A DNA stretch of 64,000 bases from Synechococcus sp. MU1617 (GCF_020514235.1 NZ_VTLB01000001.1:1-64000); one strand, 5' to 3'; shown: positions 40,730 to 50,220, numbered from the stretch's first letter. The notes: generated from the sequence alone by a model not told the origin. A program made the numbers and translations.

Positions 40730-41929
40730 ATGAAACCGATGGCTGCGTCCTGTCCTGACTGGTTGGCAACGCATCTGCATCAGGCAGGGGGTGCCATTCC
40801 GTTTTCCCGGTTCATGGATCTGGCTCTGAATGAGCCGGAGCACGGTTACTACGGCTCAGGCCGCGCACGCATCGGCGCCCAGGGTGATTTCGTCACATCT
40901 CCCTCCCTGGGCAGCGACTTTGCAGCCCTGCTGGCGCCCCAACTTCTGGCCTGGCTGGCTGCGATTCCCCAGACGGATCCTGATCAACGCCTGTCGATTG
41001 TGGAAATCGGCCCTGGCGAAGGTCATCTGGCCCGGGATCTCTCTGCTGTGTTGCGTGATGCGGCTCCAGAGCTGTTGGGCCAGATCGAGATGGTGTTGGT
41101 GGAGGCCAATCCCGGCATGCGGCGGCGGCAACAGGCCCTGCTGCAAGAGGTGGATGATCTGCCGCTGCGTTGGTGCTCTCTGGACGAGTTGCGCCGCGAT
41201 CCGGTTCATGGGGTGGTGATCGCCCATGAGTTGCTGGATGCCCTACCGGTGGAGCGATTGATCTGGCGGGAGGGATCCCTCCAGCAGCAGTGGGTGGCGC
41301 TTGATCCAAATGGTGGCCTGCGCTCGACGCATCGGCCTTTTCCGGATCGGTTGCACCAGGAGATCAAGCGTGTGTGCAGCCAAGGCGGCATTCAGTTGCC
41401 GCCCCCCGATGCCGAAGAGGGGTGGACCACGGAGTGGAACAGTGCACTGCCCGACTGGTTTGCTGCTGCGGCGGCTGCCGTGGATGCGGGCGTGCTGCTG
41501 GTGATTGATTACGCCCTGGAGGCCCAGCGTTATTACACGGCCCGGCGCTCCGACGGCACCTTGATGGCTGTTTGTGCTCAGCAGGCGGGTCTGTCGCCCT
41601 TCGATCAGCCAGGCGAGCAGGACCTCACGGCACACCTCTGCATCGAAGTCGTGGATGAGGCGGCCCAGCGCAACGGCTGGCTGGTGGGTGATCAGGCCAA
41701 GCAGGGCGAAGCACTTCTCGCCTTGGGCCTTGCGCAGCGTCTTCATGGGCTGCAGCAACTCCCGGGCCAACACCTGGCGGAGGCCCTGCAACGCCGCGAA
41801 GCTCTGCTTCGGCTGGTGGATCCTGCGGGTTTGGGTGCGTTCCGCTGGCTCACCTATCGGCGCGGATTGCCTGAAGGCGGCTTCAGTCTTTCAGGCGCTC
41901 CAGGCAGCTCAGAATCTCGTCGCGACTGA
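40730..41929 (+). CDS. MidA/NDUFAF7-type SAM-dependent methyltransferase
   Basis: A 399-residue protein of the DUF185 family. Features: [20 protein letters not shown] near 30 (YY motif), [19 protein letters not shown] near 55, SAM motif [14 protein letters not shown] near 91 and [17 protein letters not shown] near 165. In mitochondria the homologue methylates an arginine of complex I. In cyanobacteria the target is unknown, though NDH-1 is possible. ATG 40730 is preferred over ATG 40697 because homologues begin near PDWL. The 3' end overlaps aroB by 47 bases. Confidence 0.86.
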   Translation: MKPMAASCPDWLATHLHQAGGAIPFSRFMDLALNEPEHGYYGSGRARIGAQGDFVTSPSLGSDFAALLAPQLLAWLAAIPQTDPDQRLSIVEIGPGEGHLARDLSAVLRDAAPELLGQIEMVLVEANPGMRRRQQALLQEVDDLPLRWCSLDELRRDPVHGVVIAHELLDALPVERLIWREGSLQQQWVALDPNGGLRSTHRPFPDRLHQEIKRVCSQGGIQLPPPDAEEGWTTEWNSALPDWFAAAAAAVDAGVLLVIDYALEAQRYYTARRSDGTLMAVCAQQAGLSPFDQPGEQDLTAHLCIEVVDEAAQRNGWLVGDQAKQGEALLALGLAQRLHGLQQLPGQHLAEALQRREALLRLVDPAGLGAFRWLTYRRGLPEGGFSLSGAPGSSESRRD

Positions 41930-42998
41930 CGTCATCGCGAATCTCAACGGATCCGATGCCAGTGGGCATCACGAAGCGCAGGCGACCGTCGCGCACCTTT
42001 TTATCCCCCTGCAAGCTGTCGAGAACCGCATCGACGGAGAGATCGGGCCAGGCGGTGGGGAGTCCGGCGCTTTCGATCAGCCGGCGTTGTCGCTCGGCAT
42101 CGTCGCGACTCCAGCTTCCCCGCAGCACGGCGAGTTCGCCCACCGCCACCATGCCAATGGCGACTGCCTCACCATGCAGCCAGGTGCCATAACCGCAGAG
42201 GGTCTCCACCACATGGCCGAAGGTATGGCCGTAGTTGAGGATCGCCCTTAAGCCACCTTCCTTTTCATCGGCGGCCACCACCCGGGCCTTGGCCGCGGCG
42301 GATCGCTGCAGGATCGAGCTCAGGCGTTCCGCTCCAAGTCCAGCGGGGGTGCTTGGGTCGTCACAGGCCTCCAGTTCTTCGAACAGCGAGGTGTCGCCGA
42401 GGATTCCGTATTTGATCACTTCCGCCATGCCGGCTCGGAACTCGCGTTCGGGCAGTGTGTTGAGGGTGGAAGGATCGATCAGCACCAGGCGCGGCTGGTG
42501 AAAGGCGCCGATCAGGTTTTTACCGCGGGGATGGTTGACCCCGGTCTTGCCACCGATGGACGCATCCACCATGGCCAGAAGGGTTGTTGGAACCTGAACC
42601 ACCTGGATGCCGCGCAGCCAGGTGGCTGCCGCAAAACCGGTCATGTCCCCCACTACGCCGCCGCCGAGGGCCACCATCAACGAGCTGCGTTCGAGCTTGG
42701 CGTTGTAGGCCGCATCGTGGATCTCAGCCACCGTAGCGGGCGTCTTTTGGTGTTCTCCGGCGTCAATCACCAACAGGTCAACGCTGAAACCTGCGGCCTT
42801 GAGGCTGTTCAGACAGGCGTCGCCATAGGGGCTGGCGACATCCGGATTGCTGACCACCAGCACACGCCGACCAGGCTGCACTCCGGCGCTCAGCATCTGC
42901 TGACCAAGCCTGGCCAGGCCGCCGGCTCCAATCACCACCTCGTAGGGATTGCGCTCCAGCGCAACGCGGATGTGATGCAACGGGGTGATTGTGGTCAT
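41883..42998 (-). CDS. aroB: 3-dehydroquinate synthase
   Basis: Second step of the shikimate pathway, DAHP to 3-dehydroquinate, using NAD and a divalent metal. The 371-residue product has the NAD loop [20 protein letters not shown] near 98, the lysine region [20 protein letters not shown] near 142, and metal histidines in [11 protein letters not shown] and [12 protein letters not shown] near 260-280. ATG 42998 is the start; the divergent permease may start within the same CATG. Confidence 0.95.
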   Translation of the reverse strand: MTTITPLHHIRVALERNPYEVVIGAGGLARLGQQMLSAGVQPGRRVLVVSNPDVASPYGDACLNSLKAAGFSVDLLVIDAGEHQKTPATVAEIHDAAYNAKLERSSLMVALGGGVVGDMTGFAAATWLRGIQVVQVPTTLLAMVDASIGGKTGVNHPRGKNLIGAFHQPRLVLIDPSTLNTLPEREFRAGMAEVIKYGILGDTSLFEELEACDDPSTPAGLGAERLSSILQRSAAAKARVVAADEKEGGLRAILNYGHTFGHVVETLCGYGTWLHGEAVAIGMVAVGELAVLRGSWSRDDAERQRRLIESAGLPTAWPDLSVDAVLDSLQGDKKVRDGRLRFVMPTGIGSVEIRDDVSRDEILSCLERLKD

Positions 42999-43932
42999 GA
43001 AACCGTTGGAACCCACCTACTCTCGCAACAGTGTCGCTGGTCCTGTGCGCAAGAGATCAGTGCGCAACTCCCTTTCGGCCTGGGCGTTTCTGCTGCCGGC
43101 GGTGGTGTTGATCAGTTTGTCGGTGCTGGTGCCGGCCTTGATGGCCCTGGTGATGAGCTTCACCGCCACCGGGCTTGATGTCAGTGAGCCCTTGCGTTTT
43201 GTGGGTTTGGCCAACCTGGAGCGCTTGCTGTCCGATCCGATGGCGAGGCAGGTGTTGGTCACCACCTTCTTTTATCTGATCGGTGTGGTGCCGCCCATCG
43301 TTTTCGGGGCGCTGGCACTGGCGGTGTTGGTGAACCAGGGTTTGCCCGGTCGTTCCCTGCTGCGGGGCGCCTTTTACACCCCCGTCTTGGTGTCGATCGT
43401 TGTTGCAGCGATCGCCTTTCGTTGGCTGTACGCCGAGAACGGACTGATCAATGGATGGTTGAGCGCCCTGCTCGGCGATGCCTTCAGCCCGATTGGTTTT
43501 CTCACCACGCCGCAGCTGGCCCTTCCCGCCGTGATGTTGGTGACCCTCTGGAAAGGACTGGGGTATTACATGGTGATTTTCCTGGCGGGTCTGCAGGGCA
43601 TTCCCAAGGAGCTCTACGAAGCAGCGGAGCTGGATGGCAGCGAGGGCTGGAGAAAGCATCTCGACATAACCCTGCCCTTGATGGGGCCCTACGTGACCTT
43701 GGTTGCTGTGGTTTCGTCGATCGCGGCAACCAAGGTGTTCGAGGAGGTGTTCCTGATGACCCAGGGAGGTCCTGCTGATGCCACGCGAACCATCGTTTAT
43801 TACGTGTACGACCAGGCCTTTGCTGAGTTGGAGATCAGTTACGCCTGCACCTTGGGCCTAGCCCTGTTCCTGCTCGTGTTGCTGTTCACCATGATCCGGT
43901 TGGCCTTTGCCGGCGATCGGCCGCTGATCTGA
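42997..43932 (+). CDS. sugar ABC transporter permease (MalF/UgpA/GgtC type)
   Basis: A 311-residue inner membrane permease with six helices and the EAA loop [20 protein letters not shown] near residue 205. It belongs to the family that imports di- or oligosaccharides and polyols such as sucrose or glucosylglycerol. No ATPase, binding protein or second permease is nearby, so the partners must lie elsewhere. ATG 42997 overlaps the aroB start; GTG codons at 43045 or 43063 are alternatives. Confidence 0.86.
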   Translation: MKPLEPTYSRNSVAGPVRKRSVRNSLSAWAFLLPAVVLISLSVLVPALMALVMSFTATGLDVSEPLRFVGLANLERLLSDPMARQVLVTTFFYLIGVVPPIVFGALALAVLVNQGLPGRSLLRGAFYTPVLVSIVVAAIAFRWLYAENGLINGWLSALLGDAFSPIGFLTTPQLALPAVMLVTLWKGLGYYMVIFLAGLQGIPKELYEAAELDGSEGWRKHLDITLPLMGPYVTLVAVVSSIAATKVFEEVFLMTQGGPADATRTIVYYVYDQAFAELEISYACTLGLALFLLVLLFTMIRLAFAGDRPLI

Positions 43933-43984
43933 CGCTGTCATCGACCCTGCAAAGTGGCAAGCTGCGGAAGTCAGCTCGGACACG

Positions 43985-45145
43985 ATGATCGGCGTTGTGG
44001 GAGGTGGTCAGCTGGCACGGATGCTTGTGCAGGCCGCCGCGGAACGCCAGGTTCCGATCGCCGTTCAAACCTCCAAGCCAGCGGATCCCGCCGCTGGCTT
44101 GGCCTCGCGTCTCGTCGCAGCGGATCCGACGGATGTGGCTGGGACCCGGGAGCTGGTGGTGGGCTGTGACGGCATCACCTTCGAGAACGAGTGGGTGAAC
44201 ATCGATGCCCTTCTGCCGCTGGAGCAGCAGGGGGTTCGTTTCCGGCCGTCTTTGGCTGCGCTCTCGCCCCTGGTCGACAAACTTTCTCAACGTCAGCTGT
44301 TGGATGACCTGGCGATTCCCAGCCCGCCTTGGTGTCCGCTGAGCCTGATTTCGCCCGCTCAACCGGCGCTTCCTCAGGGCTGGACCTTCCCCGTGATGGC
44401 CAAAGCCTCCCGCGGGGGATATGACGGCAAGGGCACGCTGGTGTTGCGTGACATCGATGCCCTGGCGCAGTTGTTGCGCGCCGTCCCAGCCGACGATTGG
44501 TTGCTGGAATCCTGGGTGGACTACGAGCTGGAGTTGGCTCTGGTGGTCAGCCGTGATCAGCGCGGCCGGATCCGTCATTTCCCCTTGGTGCAGACCCACC
44601 AGCACCAGCAGGTTTGTGACTGGGTTCTGGCACCGGCACCGGTGGATCCCTCGGTTGCGGCCTTGGCCTACAACGTTGCGGCATCGCTGATGACGAAGCT
44701 TGGCTATGTGGGGGTGTTGGCTCTGGAGTTTTTCTACGGGCCAGCCGGCCTGCAGGTGAATGAGGTTGCCCCTCGCACTCACAACTCCGGTCATTTCTCG
44801 ATCGAGGCCTGCACCAGCAGTCAGTTTGATCAGCAGCTCTGCATCGCAGCCGGGCTGCCTGTGCCTGATCCCGAGCTCAACAGCCGCGGTGCCTTGATGG
44901 TCAACCTGCTCGGTCTGGATACGGAGCGCCATGCTCCTTTGGATCAGCGGCTACAGGCTCTGGAGGCCATGCCGGGACTTCACCTGCACTGGTATGGCAA
45001 GTCACCGGAAACACCGGGGCGCAAGTTGGGGCATGTGACGCTGCTGCTCGAAGGCGACACGGTCTTGAAGCGGCGCGATGAGGCCGAGTCAGCGCTTGCC
45101 GCCATTCGCCGGATTTGGCCGCTCGAAAGCGAGAGTCAGGACTAG
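43985..45145 (+). CDS. purK: N5-carboxyaminoimidazole ribonucleotide synthase
   Basis: ATP-grasp enzyme of purine synthesis. The 386-residue product begins MIGVVGGGQLARMLVQAA (nucleotide fold), with the ATP lid VMAKASRGGYDGKGTLVLRD near 138, EFFYGPAGLQVNEVAPRTHN near 248 containing the metal-binding Glu/Asn, and SGHFSIEA. The length is typical. It ends two bases from the convergent small gene. Confidence 0.95.
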   Translation: MIGVVGGGQLARMLVQAAAERQVPIAVQTSKPADPAAGLASRLVAADPTDVAGTRELVVGCDGITFENEWVNIDALLPLEQQGVRFRPSLAALSPLVDKLSQRQLLDDLAIPSPPWCPLSLISPAQPALPQGWTFPVMAKASRGGYDGKGTLVLRDIDALAQLLRAVPADDWLLESWVDYELELALVVSRDQRGRIRHFPLVQTHQHQQVCDWVLAPAPVDPSVAALAYNVAASLMTKLGYVGVLALEFFYGPAGLQVNEVAPRTHNSGHFSIEACTSSQFDQQLCIAAGLPVPDPELNSRGALMVNLLGLDTERHAPLDQRLQALEAMPGLHLHWYGKSPETPGRKLGHVTLLLEGDTVLKRRDEAESALAAIRRIWPLESESQD

Positions 45146-45147
45146 GC

Positions 45148-45342
45148 TTACAAGTGAACTGCTGTGTTGGTGACGGCCTTTTCTAGTGCTCTGATCTGAC
45201 TCTCTTTCGACTTGGGGAGACTGTCGTGACGGTGACGTAGACCGGCCATGCAGCCGGAAACGAAGCCCCACTTTGTTGCCCCTTCTGGTTCTTCCAGGTC
45301 GACCACTTGGGCTCGCACGGCATGGCGGTTCACCCCTTTCAT
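45148..45342 (-). CDS. small hypothetical protein
   Basis: A 64-residue product (RHAVRAQVVDLEEPEGATKW, then GFVSGCMAGLRHRHDSL and a lysine-rich helix). The sharp two-base junction with purK and the normal amino-acid mix support it as real. No family recognised. It marks the last gene before base composition drops. Confidence 0.58.
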   Translation of the reverse strand: MKGVNRHAVRAQVVDLEEPEGATKWGFVSGCMAGLRHRHDSLPKSKESQIRALEKAVTNTAVHL

Positions 45343-45706
45343 GCCAATCGGTTTCGTACTTTTCAGGTCCGAGAAACTCCAATAAAAAGTCCCATAGCTT
45401 TGAACAGTGGGGTTTATTGATTTCAGTGATCTTGGCCTGTAGTTCTGAAGCGATGGGTATGGGTGGCTTTCAGGTTCTTGCCCACACGTAGATGGGCATC
45501 AGATATCCCGCTGGAGATTGCAAGTTGTTGACGCGAGGAGGCATAAGTGGCTGTGTCGGGTCACTTAGACAGGTTGAGGCCATCATTGGGTGATGACAAA
45601 TAAATCGAAAAAGTTGAGGAATGCTAATCAGGCCTGCTCCGTCCCGCCGCTGCACAAGACGTACATCGAGAGTATTAGACAACGCTTAGGTTAAAGCAAG
45701 TACCAA
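45343..45706. other. intergenic region, no gene seen
   Basis: About 360 bases with no well-supported frame. It is the transition into the A+T-rich island. Short overlapping frames on both strands look like noise. No terminator, tRNA or integrase site was recognised. Confidence 0.5.
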
Positions 45707-45775
45707 ATGCTCTGGATCACCTTCGCTAGAGGTGTGCTGATCAGCTACTTCCTGGCGTTCCTGTTTCACAGCTAA
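45707..45775 (+). CDS. possible 22-residue membrane peptide
   Basis: ATG 45707 to TAA 45775 gives a hydrophobic peptide (MLWITFARGVLISYFLAFLF plus HS). Its stop touches the next ATG (TAAATG). The length alone gives little support; the hydrophobic profile and tight junction are the arguments for it. Confidence 0.28.
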   Translation: MLWITFARGVLISYFLAFLFHS

Positions 45776-45904
45776 ATGGACTCCACTCAAATGCTTGTAG
45801 AGAGGCTCGTCGAGAAGAAGATGCAGAATACTGGAGAGTCTCAGTCGGTAGTTACTGCAAACATGATGGTTTCTTTTGTGAAGCTCAAGAGAAAAGAGAG
45901 CTAG
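45776..45904 (+). CDS. possible 42-residue hypothetical protein
   Basis: ATG 45776 to TAG 45904, directly following the membrane peptide. The product is helical and charged (MDSTQMLVERLVEKKMQN, ending VKLKRKES). Weakly supported. Confidence 0.32.
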   Translation: MDSTQMLVERLVEKKMQNTGESQSVVTANMMVSFVKLKRKES

Positions 45905-46157
45905 TCAGGATAGGAGTATTTCAAGAACTGGCCTTACTGCTGACGTCGAATAGGTTTTATCTTGCTGCCAAAATGGAAATCTTTTTCACTTATTTTTTTC
46001 AGTTGCCAGGCAATTAATGCGAATAATTCTTTTCGAGATAAAATTGCAATTAGTTCGAATTGTACATGATACAGAATTGGCTATTTATTTGTTAATAGAA
46101 TTAAAGTATTGGCCCGTCAGTAGGGCTAAGATTAATGCCGCCAATAGCTTTTAAATC

Positions 46158-46845
46158 TTGACCTATCCAAAGATTGTTGTCTATACATGCAATTCTGGGG
46201 GTTGTGACTTGCCGATAGCAAATGGAGCACAACAAGTCAACGCTCCTTCCATATTTAAGAGTGACAGGATGAATGCTAAGATTCCCAAAATCCTAAGTCA
46301 TATCTATTTTCCAGATGCTCAATGGACTATATGGTGTGACTCAAATATAAAGCTCTTAATAACTCCGGAGGAATTGATCAGATTTTTTGATTTCCCGAAT
46401 ATTGGCGTCTACAGTCACTTCAAAAGGGATTCTATTAACGATGAAATATCTGCATTCGAAATTTCAAAAAAAAGATTCTTTTAAAAAATTAAATATGCAT
46501 AGAGATTTGCCAGGAAAAGTTACTTACTGTACGATAATAATTCGCAGAAATACAGCTGAAGTTGCAGCTGCGAATAATGCGTGCTGGGCTGAATTAACAG
46601 CCAAAAGCAGTAGAGACCAGTTTAGTTTTCCCTATACAATGGGTCCTCTCGCAACGTATCGAGATATTCCTCATGATGAGGTTGATGCTCCAATACGTAA
46701 TGCAAAAAATAAACATTTTTATCGAGTTAGGCATAAAAAAGAAATCAAACAATGGTTAATTGAGAATGGCTTTGTTGACAATACAAATATTAATGACACT
46801 CGGCTTATGATGTTATGCAATCATTTGTTCAAAGTAATCAGCTAG
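46158..46845 (+). pseudogene. DUF616/TOD1-type glycosyltransferase with poly-A frameshift
   Basis: The first frame (TTG 46158 to TAA 46484) begins MTYPKIVVYTCNSGGCDLPI and holds IWCDSNIKLLI near residue 57. The second (from about 46474 in another frame to TAG 46845) continues KKLNMHRDLPGKVTYCTIII and includes SRDQFSFPYTMGPLATYRD. Joined, they match the DUF616 order of glycosyltransferase-like domains. The join is at an A8 run (46466-46473); seven A residues would restore one 228-residue protein. It could be a dead gene, a sequencing indel, or a gene read through by slippage. The coding sequence is A+T-rich. Confidence 0.72.
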
Positions 46846-47124
46846 GGATTGAAGCCTCTTCCTTTGGCTCGAATAATCAAAAGTTGTATGTTGAATAATA
46901 TGCATAGCTGCCATGGGGGATCGCTAAGCCGTACTTGATAGCCTAATTCAATGAAAATCATAGTAATTACGCCTTCTTGCCGTTAAAGCCTAACTTTAGC
47001 CCTGAAATTAATGTTGCTTGAATATGACTCATGGAAATTAGGATTTGGTGTTCAATTTGGCGTTGAAAAGTCTTAGTATTGAACGAATAGTCTGCCTATT
47101 ATGAGGCCCCTTGTTTTAATTTGA

Positions 47125-48237
47125 CTAATTTAGTCTTTTCATCTTATTATTAGTAAGACGTTTTAGATTAGATGTCCGTTTTGGTTTACCTCTTCCCTGG
47201 CTACCTAGCCTCCTAACAGATCCATTGAGATATCTTGTTTTAAGGGCAATATATTCGTAGACAAAGTCATGCACCTTGTTATTTCTTGTCATTTCAAAAA
47301 CGTAGGAAGGAGAAAGGTCGAACCCCACTAGCCAAACAGTTTGTGGAGTTGTATGGTTTTGAGCATTTAAGGTTTTGCTGTATTTCCTCAATGCTGTAAA
47401 TAATTCAATAACAAGAAAGCCTAGTGATGGTGCAGAGTATTTGCCTTGGTCCGACCAAAATGAATGCTCAGCATAGAATTTATTTACGCACAATGTTACT
47501 TCGTCAAGACAGTGAAATGCAACATCTTTGTTTTTTTTTATCACTGGCTCAACGAAGCTTTGAAAATGTGATACAGAGCAATTTCTGATGAAACAAGCTA
47601 GTAGATTAAAGTTGTAAATGTTGTGGGTTTTGTAGATCAATCGCAAGCTGTTGTCTACAAGGCAATTTGATCCAGCTATGAGTAAATGAGGAATCTTGTG
47701 AAGGCCTTGTTGTAAGAGGATCTTTTGGAAAGATGGGTTGGCGTCATTTAAAAAAATAAATATGGGCGCTCTCATCTCCTTTATTATGGCGACATCTTTT
47801 TGAGATAGTTTTATACTTCCATTGGAGATCAGAATATAATCTGAAAAGCATTCTATGCCTAGGCTAGCTCTCCATTCTGGTTGGCAAGATTTCTCGAAAT
47901 GATGAGATAACATACTTTGTGATTCTTTTAGGTCGACTTCAAGCTTATTTTTTTGTAGATGCCAGTCTATGTACATTGATAATTGTTTTTGTTTCTCTGC
48001 AAGTGCTGAGTCTTCTGGTGAAGTTTCACTCCTGAACAATAATTTTTCACGAGCTAGTCGCGTTTGCCCAAGTGCAAGAAGATCAATAACCATCTGGTAT
48101 CTAAATGCCTTTATCTCTTGATTTTCTAGTGCAAGATCAAGTAATTTGGCAGATGCACTTCGCCAGTCCCGTAAGCGACACTGGTGCGAAAGCCATTTCA
48201 AGAATGACTGAACAAGTCTGTGTGAATACAGCTTCAT
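47125..48237 (-). CDS. unrecognised protein, possibly a sialyltransferase-like enzyme
   Basis: A 370-residue A+T-rich gene. An N-terminal helical, TPR-like segment (about 1-100) precedes an alpha/beta domain with IECFSDYILISNGSIKLSQK near 128, IPHLLIAGSNCLVDN near 180, YSAPSLGFLVIELFTALRKY near 270 and VWLVGFDLSPSYVFE near 302. The pairing of PSLGF-type and VGFD-type motifs is reminiscent of GT29/GT42-like sialyltransferases; this is a resemblance only. It sits in the same island as the broken glycosyltransferase. Confidence 0.62.
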   Translation of the reverse strand: MKLYSHRLVQSFLKWLSHQCRLRDWRSASAKLLDLALENQEIKAFRYQMVIDLLALGQTRLAREKLLFRSETSPEDSALAEKQKQLSMYIDWHLQKNKLEVDLKESQSMLSHHFEKSCQPEWRASLGIECFSDYILISNGSIKLSQKDVAIIKEMRAPIFIFLNDANPSFQKILLQQGLHKIPHLLIAGSNCLVDNSLRLIYKTHNIYNFNLLACFIRNCSVSHFQSFVEPVIKKNKDVAFHCLDEVTLCVNKFYAEHSFWSDQGKYSAPSLGFLVIELFTALRKYSKTLNAQNHTTPQTVWLVGFDLSPSYVFEMTRNNKVHDFVYEYIALKTRYLNGSVRRLGSQGRGKPKRTSNLKRLTNNKMKRLN

Positions 48238-48422
48238 TTCTGTGCGTCGCTATAGGTCAAGCTACGTGTATAGGCCTTTCGAACTTATTGCTTGTTCGAT
48301 TGGTTTGACTTGTTTTTTGTTGATGAGTGACTTGTATTTGTTCATTTTCAGTGTCTCGAGTGAAGCTGCTGGAATCTTTGCAAGTTAGAGTGTTTATTGA
48401 TGGTTTAATTTGATTTTGCATT

Positions 48423-48656
48423 TTATTGTAATTTATGAGGGCTGTCTATTTCTGAATAGTTGAACTCCTGGAGCGCGTATTGGGCGAGGCATTTGTCTTT
48501 ATCAGTGTCGCTCAGCGCAATGGTGGTCACGCTTGGATGCCAGTTTCGGCGATTGATCAATTCGTTGAATTCGGTCAGAGCATCTTCGAGATCATCGAAG
48601 CTTCCCATGCTCTCTATTGTTTGTTGCCCTTGTTTGACGGTAATTTCCAGGGGCAT
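48423..48656 (-). CDS. small hypothetical protein
   Basis: A 77-residue acidic product starting MPLEITVKQGQQTIESMGSF, with DDLEDALTEFNELINRRNWH and TIALSDTDKDKCLAQYALQ. The balanced composition supports coding. No family recognised. Confidence 0.6.
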   Translation of the reverse strand: MPLEITVKQGQQTIESMGSFDDLEDALTEFNELINRRNWHPSVTTIALSDTDKDKCLAQYALQEFNYSEIDSPHKLQ

Positions 48657-48784
48657 CGTTCATTCGCTTGAGCGATCAAAGGCTACCCCTCAGCCGTTGT
48701 GTAGTCGATGATGCTTACTACTGTGTGAACAAAGCTTGTCAGTGCTTTGGTTGTCCTTAGCTTTGGATCGGTTGCTGTATCGCG

Positions 48785-48937
48785 ATGCGTGATCCCCGCC
48801 TGGATGAGCTAATCCAAATGGAAACCTGGGATTGGTGGAAAGCCCAAGTTTTTTATTTGCGTGAAAAGAAAGATTATGCTGACGCAGAGGCGCTTTTTAT
48901 GGAATTCAAGATTCCTCCATCTGATTCCAATTATTGA
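48785..48937 (+). CDS. 50-residue hypothetical protein
   Basis: ATG 48785 to TGA 48937. The product is acidic and aromatic-rich (METWDWWKAQVFYLREKKDY) and could form a TPR-like helical pair. No homologue recognised. Confidence 0.5.
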   Translation: MRDPRLDELIQMETWDWWKAQVFYLREKKDYADAEALFMEFKIPPSDSNY

Positions 48938-49024
48938 TGTCGTTGTGCATTGATCAATGCGAATTGAGTTTAAGTGAAGTCATAGTTCGGGATCTTTTTG
49001 CATCGCTTTAATTTTCATCGTTCA

Positions 49025-49285
49025 ATGTTAACTTCATTCATCTCCCCTTTTTTTGGGGTAGTGGCAGGCGCACTGCTTGTTGATTGTTTTGGCAGCCCCG
49101 CCGTTGACGCTGTCTCCTTTCTGCCGGATGACGCTGAAGTCGCATGCCGGGCCATCCTTCCCCAATGTTTCCGCCGATCCGATTGGGCTGATCTCTGTGC
49201 CCGTGAACCCAGCGTTGCTGTTGGTCATCCTGAGGCCTGTCGTGATGCAGGATTCCAGCAACGCCAACCCCCTCAGGGGCGGTGA
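49025..49285 (+). CDS. possible secreted cysteine-containing protein
   Basis: An 86-residue frame from ATG 49025 with a hydrophobic leader (SFISPFFGVVAGALLVDC) and four further cysteines (VACRAILPQC, DLCARE, EACRDAG). It overlaps the end of the convergent DUF2103 gene by 13 bases. A competing frame from 49077 makes it uncertain. Confidence 0.42.
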   Translation: MLTSFISPFFGVVAGALLVDCFGSPAVDAVSFLPDDAEVACRAILPQCFRRSDWADLCAREPSVAVGHPEACRDAGFQQRQPPQGR

Positions 49286-49587
49286 TGCAGAACCGCCTGT
49301 TCCAGGTCAGGCCGACTCATCGATGTCACAACAAAGACCTCTTGAGCTGAAGTGCCTTTGCGAGCCACCAGCTTGAAACCCCCTTGGATCGGTGTGGACA
49401 CCCGCAGCTGTAGTTCGGGACTGCGGCCACGCACCCGGCTGATCACGGCAGGGGTGATCGTCTGGATATCCGTCTCATGGGACAGGGCCTTCAGCCACGG
49501 GATTAAGCCGTCCACATAGGTGCTGTGGGTGATGACGACCCGGCCCAAAGCTGAACGAAAACCCGAGAACTGGTGAAAGTTAGCCAC
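49273..49587 (-). CDS. DUF2103 protein
   Basis: A 104-residue protein with the conserved DUF2103 stretch VVITHSTYVDGLIPWLKAL near residue 18, then ISRVRGRSPELQLRVSTP and GGFKLVARKG. The family is often annotated as a metal-binding protein of unknown function, frequent in cyanobacteria. Confidence 0.85.
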   Translation of the reverse strand: MANFHQFSGFRSALGRVVITHSTYVDGLIPWLKALSHETDIQTITPAVISRVRGRSPELQLRVSTPIQGGFKLVARKGTSAQEVFVVTSMSRPDLEQAVLHHRP

Positions 49588-49622
49588 TTTGGCTATGCCA
49601 GAGAGAGCGCTCCGGGGCTGTG

Positions 49623-49850
49623 ATGCTGAAATCAGTTGACACTCTCCGCCACGCGATCAGCGGACCGCTGGAGGATGCATGCGGCCCCCAGGCCCGCATG
49701 CTCACCGCTGAGGTGCACGGAACGGAGGTTCGGGGCCTGGCCTTGTGCCCTGGACGTGTGGTGCGTTTCGTGATGGACGAGCAGCTGCAGCGTCTGCAGG
49801 TGGCTGATCTGCTGCGACTCACCAAAGCAAGCCGTAAGCCTGCGGCCTGA
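49623..49850 (+). CDS. hypothetical protein
   Basis: A 75-residue product (MLKSVDTLRHAISGPLEDAC, then a beta-rich VRGLALCPGRVVRFVMDEQL). ATG 49623; GTG 49620 is adjacent. It ends one base before the convergent clpS stop. No family recognised. Confidence 0.6.
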   Translation: MLKSVDTLRHAISGPLEDACGPQARMLTAEVHGTEVRGLALCPGRVVRFVMDEQLQRLQVADLLRLTKASRKPAA

Positions 49851-49851
49851 C

Positions 49852-50148
49852 TCAACAGCGTTCCAGAGGGGCCATTGTTAATCCTTCGGCCTGAAGCTGC
49901 TGGTGGTACAGCTCGGCCTGCTCCAGGGGGCCGCACCAGACTTCAGCCGAACCCTGCCCATCAATTCTGTTGGCGAGGTTCCAGGCATTGTCTTCGCTCA
50001 TGCCAGGAATGATTTTGCGAAGGCAATCCACCACGTGCTGGAACGTGTTCACATCATCGTCAAGAACGATCACGCGAGCCTGGGGGTAACGCTGGGTTGT
50101 TTCCTGACGCTCCAGTACTGCTGATGAACCGGGGCTGGAGCTGGTCAT
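49852..50148 (-). CDS. clpS: ClpS-like adaptor protein
   Basis: ClpS delivers N-degron substrates to ClpCP. The 98-residue product contains VIVLDDDVNTFQHVVDCLRK near residue 28, the ClpS core with DDDxNT and the conserved helix, then WNLANRIDGQGSAEVWCGPL. ATG 50148 is chosen because the 67 upstream codons lack ClpS similarity. It is divergent from petN with a 72-base shared promoter region. Confidence 0.88.
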   Translation of the reverse strand: MTSSSPGSSAVLERQETTQRYPQARVIVLDDDVNTFQHVVDCLRKIIPGMSEDNAWNLANRIDGQGSAEVWCGPLEQAELYHQQLQAEGLTMAPLERC

Positions 50149-50220
50149 GACAGTTGCCTCCGGACGGACGAAAAGATGCCGAACCCTAGGTAGGATCCCA
50201 TCAGTCAAGCGGTCAAGCGC

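Larger units (their letters stand above)
45570..48420. other. A+T-rich island carrying glycosyltransferase-like genes
   Basis: From about 45.57 kb to 48.42 kb the sequence is visibly richer in A and T than the flanks, with A-ending codons in the genes. It contains a frameshifted DUF616-type glycosyltransferase and a 370-residue protein resembling a glycosyltransferase. The pattern fits a surface-polysaccharide island gained by transfer. No integrase or flanking tRNA is visible. Confidence 0.6.

Noticed and set aside
45470-45682. A 70-codon minus-strand frame before the island
   Set aside because: Composition and lack of helix or domain pattern look random, and no start context supports it.
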